From Crotophaga sulcirostris (lineage: Eukaryota > Chordata > Aves > Cuculiformes > Crotophagidae), in NCBI GenBank assembly GCA_013397455.1, contig VYZB01000169.1, forward strand, positions 898,717 to 962,716: 64,000 nucleotides of DNA, given 5' to 3'. The translations under genes and the position numbers were made by a program. This document shows, piece after piece, positions 36,001 through 48,000 of this stretch. Numbering within the stretch: position 1 is the stretch's first letter; the number at the start of each line of letters is the position of its first letter. The notes below the pieces were generated by a model. The model was not told the origin of the DNA. It ran no database searches and worked only from the letters and a program-made list of their open reading frames with translations.

Positions 36001-39000
36001 GCTGGCAAGGGGAATGAAGATCAGTTGTAGGTGATTAATGAGTTGGTAAGAAATACTCCTCGGGGAAAGCTAGTGGTGTTTGGAGTTGGTCTTCAATGTG
36101 TGTTTGTGAAAATGGCATTTAAAGAACATACATTTTTTTTTTTTTATTATTTTGAGAGTCACGTCTTGTTCCAGCAGTGCTGTTCAGCCTAGGTCTGTAG
36201 AACAGCCTTCATCACAAGAACCTCAAAATTTAATCTAGATTAGTGAAGGAGGTCTCCAAGGAGACCTTATAGCAGACTTCTGGTACTTAAAGGGGGCCTA
36301 CAGGAAAGCTGGGGAGGGGTTCTGTATCAGGGAGTGCAGGGTGATGGGGAACGATTTTAAGCTGAAGGAGGGGAGAGTGAGATGAAGTCTTGGGAAGAAA
36401 TGTTTTCCTGTGAGGGTGGGGAGGCCCTGGCACAGGTCAGTGGTGGCTGCCCCATCCCTGGAGGTGTTCAAGGCCAGGTTGGATGGGGCTTGGAGCACGC
36501 TGATCCAGTGGGAGGTATTGGATCTGAATGGAAGAGAGAAGGGGGTTGGAACTGGATGGGCTTTAAGGTCCCTTCCGTTCCGAACTGTTCTGTGATGCTG
36601 TGAAAAACTGTATGTGGCAGCATGAGTCTGTGTGTCTGTTGCTGTCTTTGAGACAGAATGGGCTTCGGTAGCTCCCATTCTTAGTAGAGAGCAGGCATTT
36701 ACCCTTGCTCTCCTGGGAAATCCCACTGACTCAGTTCTGCTCTTGGTTCTTTTCCTGGAGCTGTTTTGAAAGTTTGAAAATCATTATGAATCTGGATAGC
36801 AGGGAGCTTAAATTTGATTTCCCTGTGTCTGTATAATCACAGTCAGCGTGGGACTTGCTGAAGAAATCTGATTGAAGCTTAGCTCGGAGCTGGTTGTTTG
36901 AATAGGGAGGTTATAAAGATGGGGACAGGGTGAGGAGTTTGCAGCAAAGCTGTAGTTTTGTTAAGCTAGGAGTAATGAATCTGTAAGGGTTGATTTGTTC
37001 TGTAATTTAGTAGAACTCCTGGATTTGGGTTGCACTGACCTCCTGCGTGCCGGTCCCTGCCAGCAGCCCTGCCTGGTGATTCACTGGCAAGTGCTGGGCT
37101 GCTGCTGGATCTCATCCTCCCTGGCAGATGATGCACTGACCTTGCTCGTGCTTGCTGTTCTCTTTGCGTGGACGGTAGCACTGCGGGGTGTTTGCGGAGG
37201 AGCCGGCTGACGTGTGGAACTCCAGGGAGCAGAGGAGCCGTGTCACCCTGCAGCACAGGCTGCTGGCCACCGCAGTAGAGGTGGCAGATGGGGACAGCCA
37301 GGGGAACAACCTCCATCAAACACCAGTGGCTTAACTAATGTCCAGATGCCCGCAGGCTTTGAGGAAGATAATGCACCAGTTTCTGCCTCATGTCCATTAG
37401 AATCATAACTCATTTAGGTTGGAAAAGACCTTGAAGACCATCAAATCCAAATGTCAACCTAGCACTGCCCAGCCCAGATAGTGCTTTTCTGTACAGGGCA
37501 CAAAACCATGTCCTGTAGGAAGTATTCACTTGGGTTTAAAATGTACCCTGCAAGTGCTCCAGACCAGAATTAAGTCTCAACTTTTCTGCTTCACTTTTAG
37601 ACTTCGTTGTTGCTGTGGAAGAGGTCACATCTTAGCATATGTCAGCTTGTACCGTGCACGCTGGCAGATATTGAGTGCACCTTTTGGCCACTGGCTTGAA
37701 TTTTGTCAGCTGAGGGGTTTGACCTTTTTGCTGTTCTCAAAACCTGAAAATAGTTCTTTTTTTCAGCCTGTAAAACTTCTTGATGGCTAAACATAGGCTT
37801 CAAAGTGTTGGGTTTCTTTTGTATTTGGATCAAGTTCACTATTTTATACCTACTGGGGTTTTTATGAGAGTTCATGAGAGTTTAGCAATTTCCTACTTTT
37901 CAAACTTTCTCCTTTTCCAAATATGTAGGAACGTAGACATTAATTTACAGGTTGGATATTTTGTCCTTTCTTTTTGTAACTAAAATATCACCGAAACCAG
38001 AATAACGCAAATATTAGGATAGTGAAAAAATTGTTTTGTCATCTTCTGTTTCCCAGACTTATTTTGCAAGTAAGGATCTGTGCTGGCTTTTAGAGCCCAG
38101 AAGATTGGGTTTGAGGGGCGATTGCCAACACGAATGTCAGTGGGAGTTACACATGACACAACATCCCCTGTATTCCTCAGAACAGTTTTGGTAATCAGAA
38201 TTACGTTACATGTTTCAGAGGCCCTGCCCTGCAGTGGGGAAGGTTTGGAGAGGCCTACAGTGCTGCTTGTGGGCTCTCCAAAAAATGGGCATAGAAATGT
38301 GATTCCAAATGGAGGTCTAGATTCCATTTCTCATAAGTTTAGTCAGTATTTATAAAGTTTATATTCGCCCAGCAGCATTTGTACAGTACTATCTTTTAAT
38401 TAATAGACCTGAATACTGGCACAGCTGTGTGGAATTTTGTTTGTTTTACAGAAGAAAACTTTTCATTTTGATCGTGATACTGGTTGCTGTCAGAAGTTTT
38501 GGACTCTTCTGCACTAGAATGTTTTTTTAAGAGAATAGTATATAAATGTTATCATTTATAAATGGTAAAAGTACATACGTTTTATCACAGAATCTACAAT
38601 TCTGTGATTCTCTGTTTCTATTTCTATATAATTGAGTGAAAGTTTAAAAATACTAGAAATATGTGACAGAAAACAAATGAGCAGCTGAATTAAAGGACTG
38701 GTTATTTTATACTGTTCCACGTGGCTCTGATTCTTCAAAAGCCTACTACTGATTTTTGCTTTTTTTCAGTAGAAAGAGCACGTTTTTGGGCTTCAATCAT
38801 GTACTAAAATCTATCTGTAAATGAACATGTGTATATAGATTTATACAATAGAAATGCTGTTGTACATACACAAAAAATCATAGAATTATAGAATGGTTTG
38901 GGTTGGAAGGAACCTTAATGTTCATCCAATTCCAACCCCCCTGCCATGGGCAGGGCCACCTTCCACTGGATCAGGGTGCTCAAAGTCCCATCCAACCTGG

Positions 39001-42000
39001 CCTTCAACGCCTCCAGGGATGTGTACTCATTTTCTTAAAGAAAATTCAAAGCATTTTATGGACCAAACCTTTTGTTTACATTACATTACTTTTTGTTCTG
39101 TATTGACGTTTCCTAAAAGTTATTCTTGAACTAAGGCACAAATTGCATTTATAAACTGGAATACTGCTTCATATTGGCTTGCAGCGTAAGTTGATGTTTA
39201 AGACTATGGGCTGTTTGTGTCATCCATTTGTCATCTTATGTGCTCTTAATCCTGTGGTGTATATCCATTAGCTGTGAAGAGACTAGACCTTTGCTTTATA
39301 GAAAGGTGCATTGTTTTCTATCAGTCCTATAAAATCTGAATGTGATTGGGCAAGCTCAGTCTAAATGTATGTAAAGTTACAGACAAATATTCAAATGTTT
39401 AACAAAAGTTTTATGAATAACTTCGGCTTCAAATCAGTCTTAAACATCTTGTTTTCCTTTCTTTTTCCTGCCCTTCCCCAAATCCCTTTCATTTACAGCT
39501 CCCAGCTGATCTTACCAAGATGCATCTCACGGACAATCCTCACCCCCAGGTGACTCACGTCCCCTCGAGCCAGTCGGGATGTAGCATTGCCAGTGATTCA
39601 GGGAGCAGCAGCCTGTCTGATATTTATCAGGTAAAATTGCATTTGCTTCTTTGTTTTCCTTCCTTGATGTTAAGCATTCCGTAATCAAAACCAGTGCCTG
39701 TTTATCCAAGACTTGCTGTCTTGATGCTTCTGCACACACATCCCTGTGTTGCTGATGGGATTTGCCACCTCCCCAGCTGCACAGGAGTGAAACAGACTCC
39801 TTGTAAAGATCTTTTTGTTGTTTTTCACATCTCTATGTGCCATCAAGTGTGCTGTTGCTTTTCAGAGTCACACCTGATGATTTATGGGATCATTTGCCTT
39901 CTTTCTGAAATGGAATCAATTTCATGAAATCATTCTTGTTTCAAATACCTTCCTGACTATTTGTATTTATTGTTAATAACAGATGTTCTGTTCTGCAAAC
40001 AAAAACATGGTAATAGACACACTCTCTGCACCAACTGACTGTAGCAATTCCAGTGTTGCTTACTGAGAACAGAAGTTGACTGAAATCCAGCGATAGCTTT
40101 CATTTGTTTACAGATCTTAGAGTTAATGTTACCTGTCTCGTGTCAAACTACAGAGCTGGTTCCATGGTGGTTTTTATTCTGCTTGATAAGAATGCTCATC
40201 TTGGCTTTGTCTTGACCAGTAATTGCCCAGCTTTTCCACTTTTAAGTGGAAATCTGACTGCAATACTGAGTGTATGGCAACTATTGAGCCACGGTGTAGG
40301 TGGAACTTCATTTTAGACACCTTTTCCCTTAGGTCCTGTCTCAATATTCTTTCTGTACACTAAACAAATCAATGATGTATCTTATTTAGAGCAAAATATC
40401 TAAAGGTAATGTATAAAGCATTACAAGTAAAAATACTTTCAGAACATTAAGTGTCTTTATGCCTTTTTGCCCTATTTAATCTATTACCTTACTACTTCTT
40501 GAGATTTACTTGCTCCCTGCTATGTCAGGAGTAGCTTGTAGCCTTGAGAGGCTTTTCAAAATGCTCTGTGAATTCCCTGATTTTGGAGAGACAGTGCTGG
40601 AAGATTTTGCTCTGTATTGTAATTTTTTTTTTTAATTTCCTGAGTCAAAATAATTGATTTAATTAGTCAGAGTCACCAGAACTAGTCTGTATATTGTACC
40701 TCAACATCTCGTGTATTAGGATGCTGATGGACAGTTTTCCTGACCATTGTCTGCCTGCCTGTCTACCTGAGTAGTTTGGAGGGGTAGCTCTAAGTGAAAA
40801 GCACTTAAAATATATTATTGATAAAGAAAATAGCATTCCAGTCATGAGTGAATGCTCTATCACATGTGGTTAATTGCATTTGAAATGCCTTACGTCTACT
40901 CTTCAGAAAATGCCAAAAGAGCATAATTGTTGAACAAATAAGAATTCTATAAATGGAAGAAATAATGGAGTAACATATTTATATAAAGAGTGATGAAATG
41001 TATTTTTGTACCCTAAGGAACTGGTAATTTATTAATGTGAAAAAGACTGCAGATTTCCTGCTAATTTAGAGGAGCGAAGGCCTTTCAGGTCAGAATTGCC
41101 TTCTCAGTGATGTTAACTTGCCTGGTGCCGCATCCTACAGGGGGGGTGGACACCTGTAAATTGATGAAAACTTCCAGCAAGAGTGATGTCTGAGGCAGAT
41201 TGCTGAGGTTAGACTTGTGTGAGCTCTTCAGAGATAATATTACAGCAATGTGTGATCACAGTGGGTGAAGAGAAGATGTCGCAAGGGGAAAAAGAACCCT
41301 AAACAACCCACTTTTTTATTCCCCCCTTCTTAATTTTTTCAGTGATTTTTTCATATCTTGTCCTTGTATGAATTAATATGCAATTAGTCAAACAATGCTG
41401 GGTGCTTTATGGGCTTTGCTGCAGTAGGTGTTGCAATTTTGGAGAAGCCTCTTACTGTAAGCGCACGGGTAGACACTGTGTGATAAATTCATGGCACAGT
41501 GTTTGCCGTAGCGTTCTATTGCAGTGACACATCAACACAGAGTGATTTTGGAATCAGAAAGAAAAGGAAAAGTGTTTCCCCCATCATGATACTATGAAGA
41601 CAGAGTAAATAAATAAGTAAACCTACGTTTTGAGTATAATGTACTGGCTGAGTAGCTGAAAGCATTTTTGGTACCTTAAATACAGCTTTTCACAAGGCAT
41701 TTGGAAAATGGTGCTTTGCTGTTGCAGTCAGCTCCGTATCTGTTACATGCCAAACTCTCAAGGAGGATCATTACTGTCAGCAGAGGAAGAGCATTTTTGA
41801 ATAATTTTGATTAATGTAGCCTTGAAATGACCTTTTGAATTAATGATATCTTAACATTAATTTTTACAGTAAGTAGTGCAAATGTAATTCCGGAGTAGGA
41901 AAATAAGATTAGAGTAGTCAAACCAAAGAATGAAACAATTTTTTTATGAAGGTTTGGAAAGGCTTTCTGTTCATCTGTACAACTGTGTGCATCGAGAGGT

Positions 42001-45000
42001 TTCACTTGTTCCAGCTGCTTCCTAGTCCAGCACGTTGTGAACGTGAAGCTTAAGGCAAGATCAGCGAGAGAGAGTCCTGCCGCGCTGTGAACGTATTGCA
42101 TTAAACCCTCACTTAACTGCAGAAACGTAGGAAAATAAATGGCTGAGGATATTTTTCTCCCTTGCCCTGTACCATTACTGCTCCCTGTTGGAGCTTTCAG
42201 TCTTTATGTGGTAACGTGTCCAAACATCTGTATTGCCAAGTCCAACTTGCTTGCAGTGCTGCAGAGCAGTTGGGTTTCTGTCAGACTGTAGACTTTTTTT
42301 TTTCTTTAAATATAGGTGGGGGTGGAAAGTTATTCCCTACAATTTTTGAAACAATTTGCTTGAAGTGGATTTTTAAAAATTCATTATTTTTTTACATTCA
42401 ATCCACTGCTGCCAGCGTGCTTGGTTTCAGAGCTGTGGTGTTCAGACAGAAGCAGGGAGCTGTGTAGTTGTGCACACAGGAGGTGCAGTGAGGGATTATA
42501 ACTTCTGCAAACAGCTGCTTTGACCTGGAATAGGTCTCCTTGGGGAAAATTAATTCAACAGTTATTACAGAGTGAAAACATCTTTCTTTGCCCTTTGATG
42601 GGCCAGGCTTTAAGGTGCCAGCCATGGTAGCATAGGTAATCCAGATCATACCTCTAGGTGCAGGTGGGTAGGGTCTCACTTCTACTGTAGTGAATTAGTG
42701 GCCTGGATCAACAGCTCACAATGCTGTGCTCTTAAAGACCAGCAAATTTACATCTGTTTCCTCTTATCTCTTTAGTTCTGTCAGTTGTGTCCTTAAAAAA
42801 AAAAAAAAAAAAAGAGAGAGAGAGAGGAACTTTAAATCTTTCATTTATCACTTTGGCAATAAGCACTATTTGTGGGCAGCAACATTATTGCCCAGCTGTA
42901 ATTCCAGTTGTGGTTAAGGTTTTGATATTAAAATGGATTATCTATAAAATATGCATCAGGGAGTGAGACTTACCAGTAAGTTTTTCTGTCAATACTGAAG
43001 AAAGACTTAGACATTTTTCCCCTGATGGAATTGACATGAGGGGAGGGGAGGGGAGAAAGACCCTGGCTCCTAAGAGCAGGTTGCGTGAGGAGTCATGAGC
43101 ACTAAAATACATTGCTGTACAGAGTTATTCCGACACAGGAAATGTTTCCATGCAGTGCATTTAACCGTTTTTTTCTGTCAGTGTATGCTTCTGATATCCA
43201 TTGTAGTGGCATCTCCAAAGCTTTGCAGGGCTCGTTCTTGTGTCTTTGGCTTCCAAAGCTTAGGCCAGTGTACAGGCATCTCTATTGTCAGTGTTTGGCA
43301 GGGATAGCTGAAACGTGTTTGCATGAAACAGGACCAGATTGCCCAGGGGTGGCTGCCCCATCCCTGGAGGTGTTCCAGGCCAGGCTGGATGGGGCTTGGA
43401 GCCCCCTGACCCAGTGGGAGGGGTCCCTGCCCATGGCAGAGGGTTGGAACTGGGTGAACTTTAGGTCCCTTCCAACCCAAACCGTTCTATGATTCTATGT
43501 TAATCAGCAAAATTTGCAGTACTATATATAGCATAATAATAGTATGATACAAAAATAGCAAACAACTGTTTTGGCAGTAATCTGGTGTTAACTTTCCAGA
43601 TGATTTATGTGATATACACCGTTCGAGACTGTTCCTGCTGCCTTCTCAATAGATATTCTTCCCCTGTAGACCCAATCCTGAAAACTCCAATTTGTTTAAA
43701 GTTTGAGGATTACAGCTTCTGGTTTCCTTTTATAATTAGCAAATCACAAATGTTTCTGTTCAGACTGATTTTGATATTTGATATTGGAAACAGCTGGGGC
43801 ATCGTGCTTGGGAAGAGCAACTACTTCTGCAGACAGCTTTACGAGCAAAATCCGCCCTGCTGCTTCCAGCACTGCCTGACCTGCCAGTGTTTTGTCAACC
43901 ATCTGCACCTCATGTTTGAAACACAATTTGAGGGCCATCTCTTGTTTCATAGCTCAATCAAATTATAACTTCTATCAAGAGAAGACAAGGGTTTTTTTTA
44001 TTACCCTATATAGGCATACAGTGAAATTTTCAAAGAATCACTTTTTGACAGAACCTGTGACCTCAGTTTTGTGATCTTATGTTGAGGTTATCAAAGTGGG
44101 AAATAGTACTGGAGTCTGTCTTACTCTGCCTGGAAAAGCTGATAGAAATTGTGGCTATTTAGATGAAGAAATGCTAGAAAAGTCCTTGAATTAAATGCTG
44201 CGCTGATCATGTGCTGCTGAGACTCTCCAAGCACAATTTGCACTTGGGCTTAATTCCAAAACTGTTAATGTGAGCTACATAAGCCACTAAAGTGATGTAA
44301 TGTAAAACAGATTTAACCCTATGTATATTCTTACCCGTCTCTGGAACCAGAAATATTTATGTTAAATCATTTAATCCTTATTTATTAGGTTTGCTGGCTA
44401 ATTACTAAAATGAGGACAAGCTTAGAAGTCCAAGGTTCTATATAAACCCCTGTATTTTTGTGTCTAGTGAAAGAAGGCAATGCTGCTCCTCTGTCCCAGG
44501 GCTGGGGCTTGCATTAGCTGATCAGCACGGAGCGTGTAGGAAGATGGAGGCAGCACAGTCTGCTGGGATTAAATCACTTAAAACGAGCGTTGGTTTTTAT
44601 GAAGCAAGGAAAGCAGGAGACAAACATGGCTGAGTGAGGATCTCCTGGTCAAATTAAAACATAAGAAAGAAGTGGATACAGTGGAACCGGGATGTGCATC
44701 ATGGAAGGAATATAGGGATATAGGGATGCTGCCCAGGCATGTAGGGATGGGAACAGGGAGGGTAAGGGACACTTGGAGCTGGGTTTGGCAAGGGATGTGA
44801 AGAATAAAATGAAGTGCTTCTACAGGTACATTGGTCAAAAAAAGAAGATAAAATAAAAATAAGTAGGACAGGAGATCCAGTGACATGGGTATGGCTGAGG
44901 AGTTACGCAACAGGTTTTTTTTTTTCCCTGGGTTTTCACGAGTGGTTGCGCTTCCCACATCTATCAAGTCCCTGAACTTCAAGGCAGGGATTTGGGGAAT

Positions 45001-48000
45001 GAAGTGCTTCCCATGATAAGAAAAGATGAGGATTGACACCATCTGAGCAACCCAAACGTACACAAGTCCATGGGACCCAACCAGATGCATCGCAGGGTCC
45101 TGAGAGAGTTGGCTGGTGTGGTTGTTAATGCCCTCTCCATCCTACTTGAAAAGTCATGGCAGTGAGGAGAAGTCCCCACTGACCGGAGAAAAGGGAATAA
45201 GGCTTTGGGGAGACCTTATTGCAGCCTTTCACTGTTTGAAGAGTCTTACAAGAAAGACTTTTTACCAGGGCCTGTAGTGACAGGACAAGGGACAATGGTT
45301 TTAAACTGGAAAAGTGGTGATTTAGCATGGATATAAGGAGGAAATGTTTTCCTGTGAGGATGGGGAGGCCCTGGCACAGGTTGCCCAGAGAAGCTGTGGC
45401 TGCCCCATCCCTAGAGGTGTTCAAGGCCAGGTTGGACAGGACCCCATCCTTTATTTTGGAGGTTTTGTGAACATGCCGAGTGTTTCATGTGTTAGTTTGT
45501 CATCAGATTTTTTTTGTATAATCACAAAGATTGCTTTTAAAATGCAGGTGATTATTGTAAATGTGTTCCTTTGAAAAAAGAATAACCTTTTTCTGCAAGT
45601 CTCTATATAATTGCCTCACACTTCTCAGCGACACATCTTGTTGTTCAGATTTTTGAATTTGAACAGAAAAATGATTTGCATGCTGGCTTAAACCAAAAAA
45701 AAAAAAAAAAGATTGAGCAACAACTACTTTGTGGAAATTGAAAATTTGAAACTTCTGGGTTGGAGTTTTTTGTCTTCCATCTGTTTGGAAAGTTATTTTC
45801 ATGCAATTACATCATTTAAACTTTACATAAGGAATTATTGCAAATGATTCCTATGTGATTTTGCTTTTTGTTGCCAGTATTGCATTCTTTCTCACTGTTG
45901 CTTTGTGTGTTTGCCCAGCGTGATGTCTCTATTGCCATCTACTGATGACAGCAGAAAAGTGTCTGGGTAACCAATGGTGTTACTGAATTTTATTATTATT
46001 ATTATTTTGTTAACAATACAGGCTCTCAAATTATGAAAAAAACATTTTGTTTACACAAATTCACAAGGAAGAGTAAATGCTTTAAAATGAGAATCAGCCA
46101 ATAATCATCCCCATTCCCTGGTTTCTCTACTCTGCCTGACATACTTGCTCTGTGCCAGGATTCAAATCCATGTTATAACACCAAAGTTCCCTTTCGTTTT
46201 AGCCACTCAGTCTGATTTGGTTTTTCCTTTGTCAGTTAGTACTGATGGGTTTATATTGCCTGTAGTTCATTGGAGGTGGGGAGTGAAGTAAATAATATCC
46301 CAGTATGTTAATCTTGATTTGAGAACTGGCGATCGTGCTGCGTGTAGCATGGTGTTGCTATATGCTGATGGTATACATTTTACCATCCTGTAACTGCAGA
46401 TTTTGGTGTAATGTGTTGGGTTTTTTTTCAGTGTTCAGAATGGGAGCTGTTACAATTTTCAGTTTGACTTGTTGGTCACAGAATTTCTTTTGTTATATCA
46501 GCTGCCCAAGACCATAAATCATTAAAGTGAAGACACTGAACTCTGTCTGATGGGTGTTTTATTTGTAGGCTACAGAAAGTGAGATGGGAGACGTTGATTT
46601 AACAGGTCTTCCAGAAGCACCTGTAGACTCTGAAGATGAAGAAGAGGAGGAGGATGAAGATATTGACAGAACTTCAGATCCGCTGCTAGGGCGAGATGTT
46701 GTACGAGAGTGCCTTGAGAAAGAGCCTGCAGACAAAACTGATGATGATATTGGTGAGGAGAATGAAAAAAAGATCTTTACGTAGAATCTCTATCATATCC
46801 ATACATCATATAACGTGTACAAGAAGCATATATGAAAACTGTTTAATAAGTTAATGTTTAATGTATATCCTAATAGTTTTGAATGATGCCTTCCAGAGAT
46901 TGCTTTGCTCTAGTGATACTGTTAATTGAATGATTTTTTTCCTATTGGAGAAAGTATTTTTTCTGAGAAACCAAGCATTTTAAAAAACAGACTTTGAGAT
47001 GCTCAAGTTGTGAAGTATTACAGTTCTTGTATAGGTTGATATAAGGGAAGGGTAGGTAGCAAGGAAATTTTGACTGCCTGAAACTGTTGAATCAGTTATT
47101 AAATGTCAAAGAGAACATACTATTACTGCAGTACAGATATACTTAATAGTAAACTGCAGAACATTTAAGATGGAAATAACTTACTGCAGTGTTTAACTGA
47201 AAATTGGCATTAGTTTTAAAAGTAAAATTTGCATTATACTGTACTTCACGTTGCTTCTCTGAACACTGGAAAATCATTTCATGCTCCTATCAAGCTTATA
47301 ATTACTGTGTTGTAAGGATATTTAGTTTTTCTAAATGTTGGAGGCTGAAGTGCTTTTACACTCTAGCACGACTGCTGCTCTGAGAGTCAATCAGAACACG
47401 ATCAAGTCTGTAGAGGAGAGTTCTGGTTGTTGATGACAGAATGCATGCTGGGCTCACTTAGCCACTGGCACTAATGGGGACTGTAATTCTGCTGAGCAAT
47501 TTTCCCATGAATTTAACTGAGGTTTAATATACCTGTGGAGGGGAAGGTATCTAAGGAACCCCCCAGGCCTTGCAGTTGTCATACCGATGTGTCATTTGTC
47601 TAACAGAGCAATTATTGGAATTTATGCATCAACTCCCTGCCTTCGCAAACATGACTATGTCCGTGAGAAGAGAACTTTGCTCAGTGATGATATTTGAAGT
47701 AGTAGAGCAAGCAGGAGCCATCATACTTGAAGACGGCCAAGAAGTAAGTAGCTGCTTACAACACAGTTGGAGTGCTGCAGTAGGTTAGCAAGGGCATCTG
47801 GGGATGAAGGGCTTGAAAAATCTGTTTCCCATTCCACACCTCTCCCATACCTGAAAGTTAGAGTTCTCTCACTGTGACCTTGATGCAAAATCTCCAAACC
47901 GTAGCCCATCCCTTTGGGAGATTCAGCCTGAGCATTGGTGTCTTGTTCAAGACTTCAACTTGGCCAAGTATAGACATAAACCAGCACCCAGTATGTTGTT

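Larger units (their letters stand above)
9937..39498 (+). other. RAPGEF6: Very long intron, 29.6 kb
   Basis: The intron separates the cNMP-like-domain-1 module from the rest of the gene. It contains seven to nine CR1 fragments (listed), CpG-rich patches near 15240-15660, 22190-22620 and 30640-30930, several homopolymer tracts, and the candidate alternative first exon at 25496-25549. Long frames such as 13001-13516 (+), 18900-19400 (+) and 26820-27449 (-) show no domain or family signal. I found no second gene on either strand. Confidence 0.8.
39631..46568 (+). other. RAPGEF6: Intron, 6.9 kb
   Basis: Holds two sense CR1 copies (43338-43499 and about 44590-45442), an A19(GA)n tract at 42795-42826, a GGGGA-type purine stretch near 43039-43056, an A16 run at 45695-45710 and an (ATT)n tract near 45989-46006. 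No coding exon seen. Confidence 0.75.

Noticed and set aside
38585..38608. Hairpin cacagaat...attctgtg as a regulatory RNA structure
   Set aside because: An 8-base stem in AT-rich intron is expected by chance, and the motif also resembles decayed CR1 terminal repeats.
43039..43056. GGGGA-repeat as a G-quadruplex
   Set aside because: Only three runs of four G residues are present, so a standard four-run intramolecular quadruplex is not supported.
44578..45090. 170-codon minus-strand frame
   Set aside because: It is the antisense reading of a sense-oriented CR1 ORF2 remnant, not a gene.
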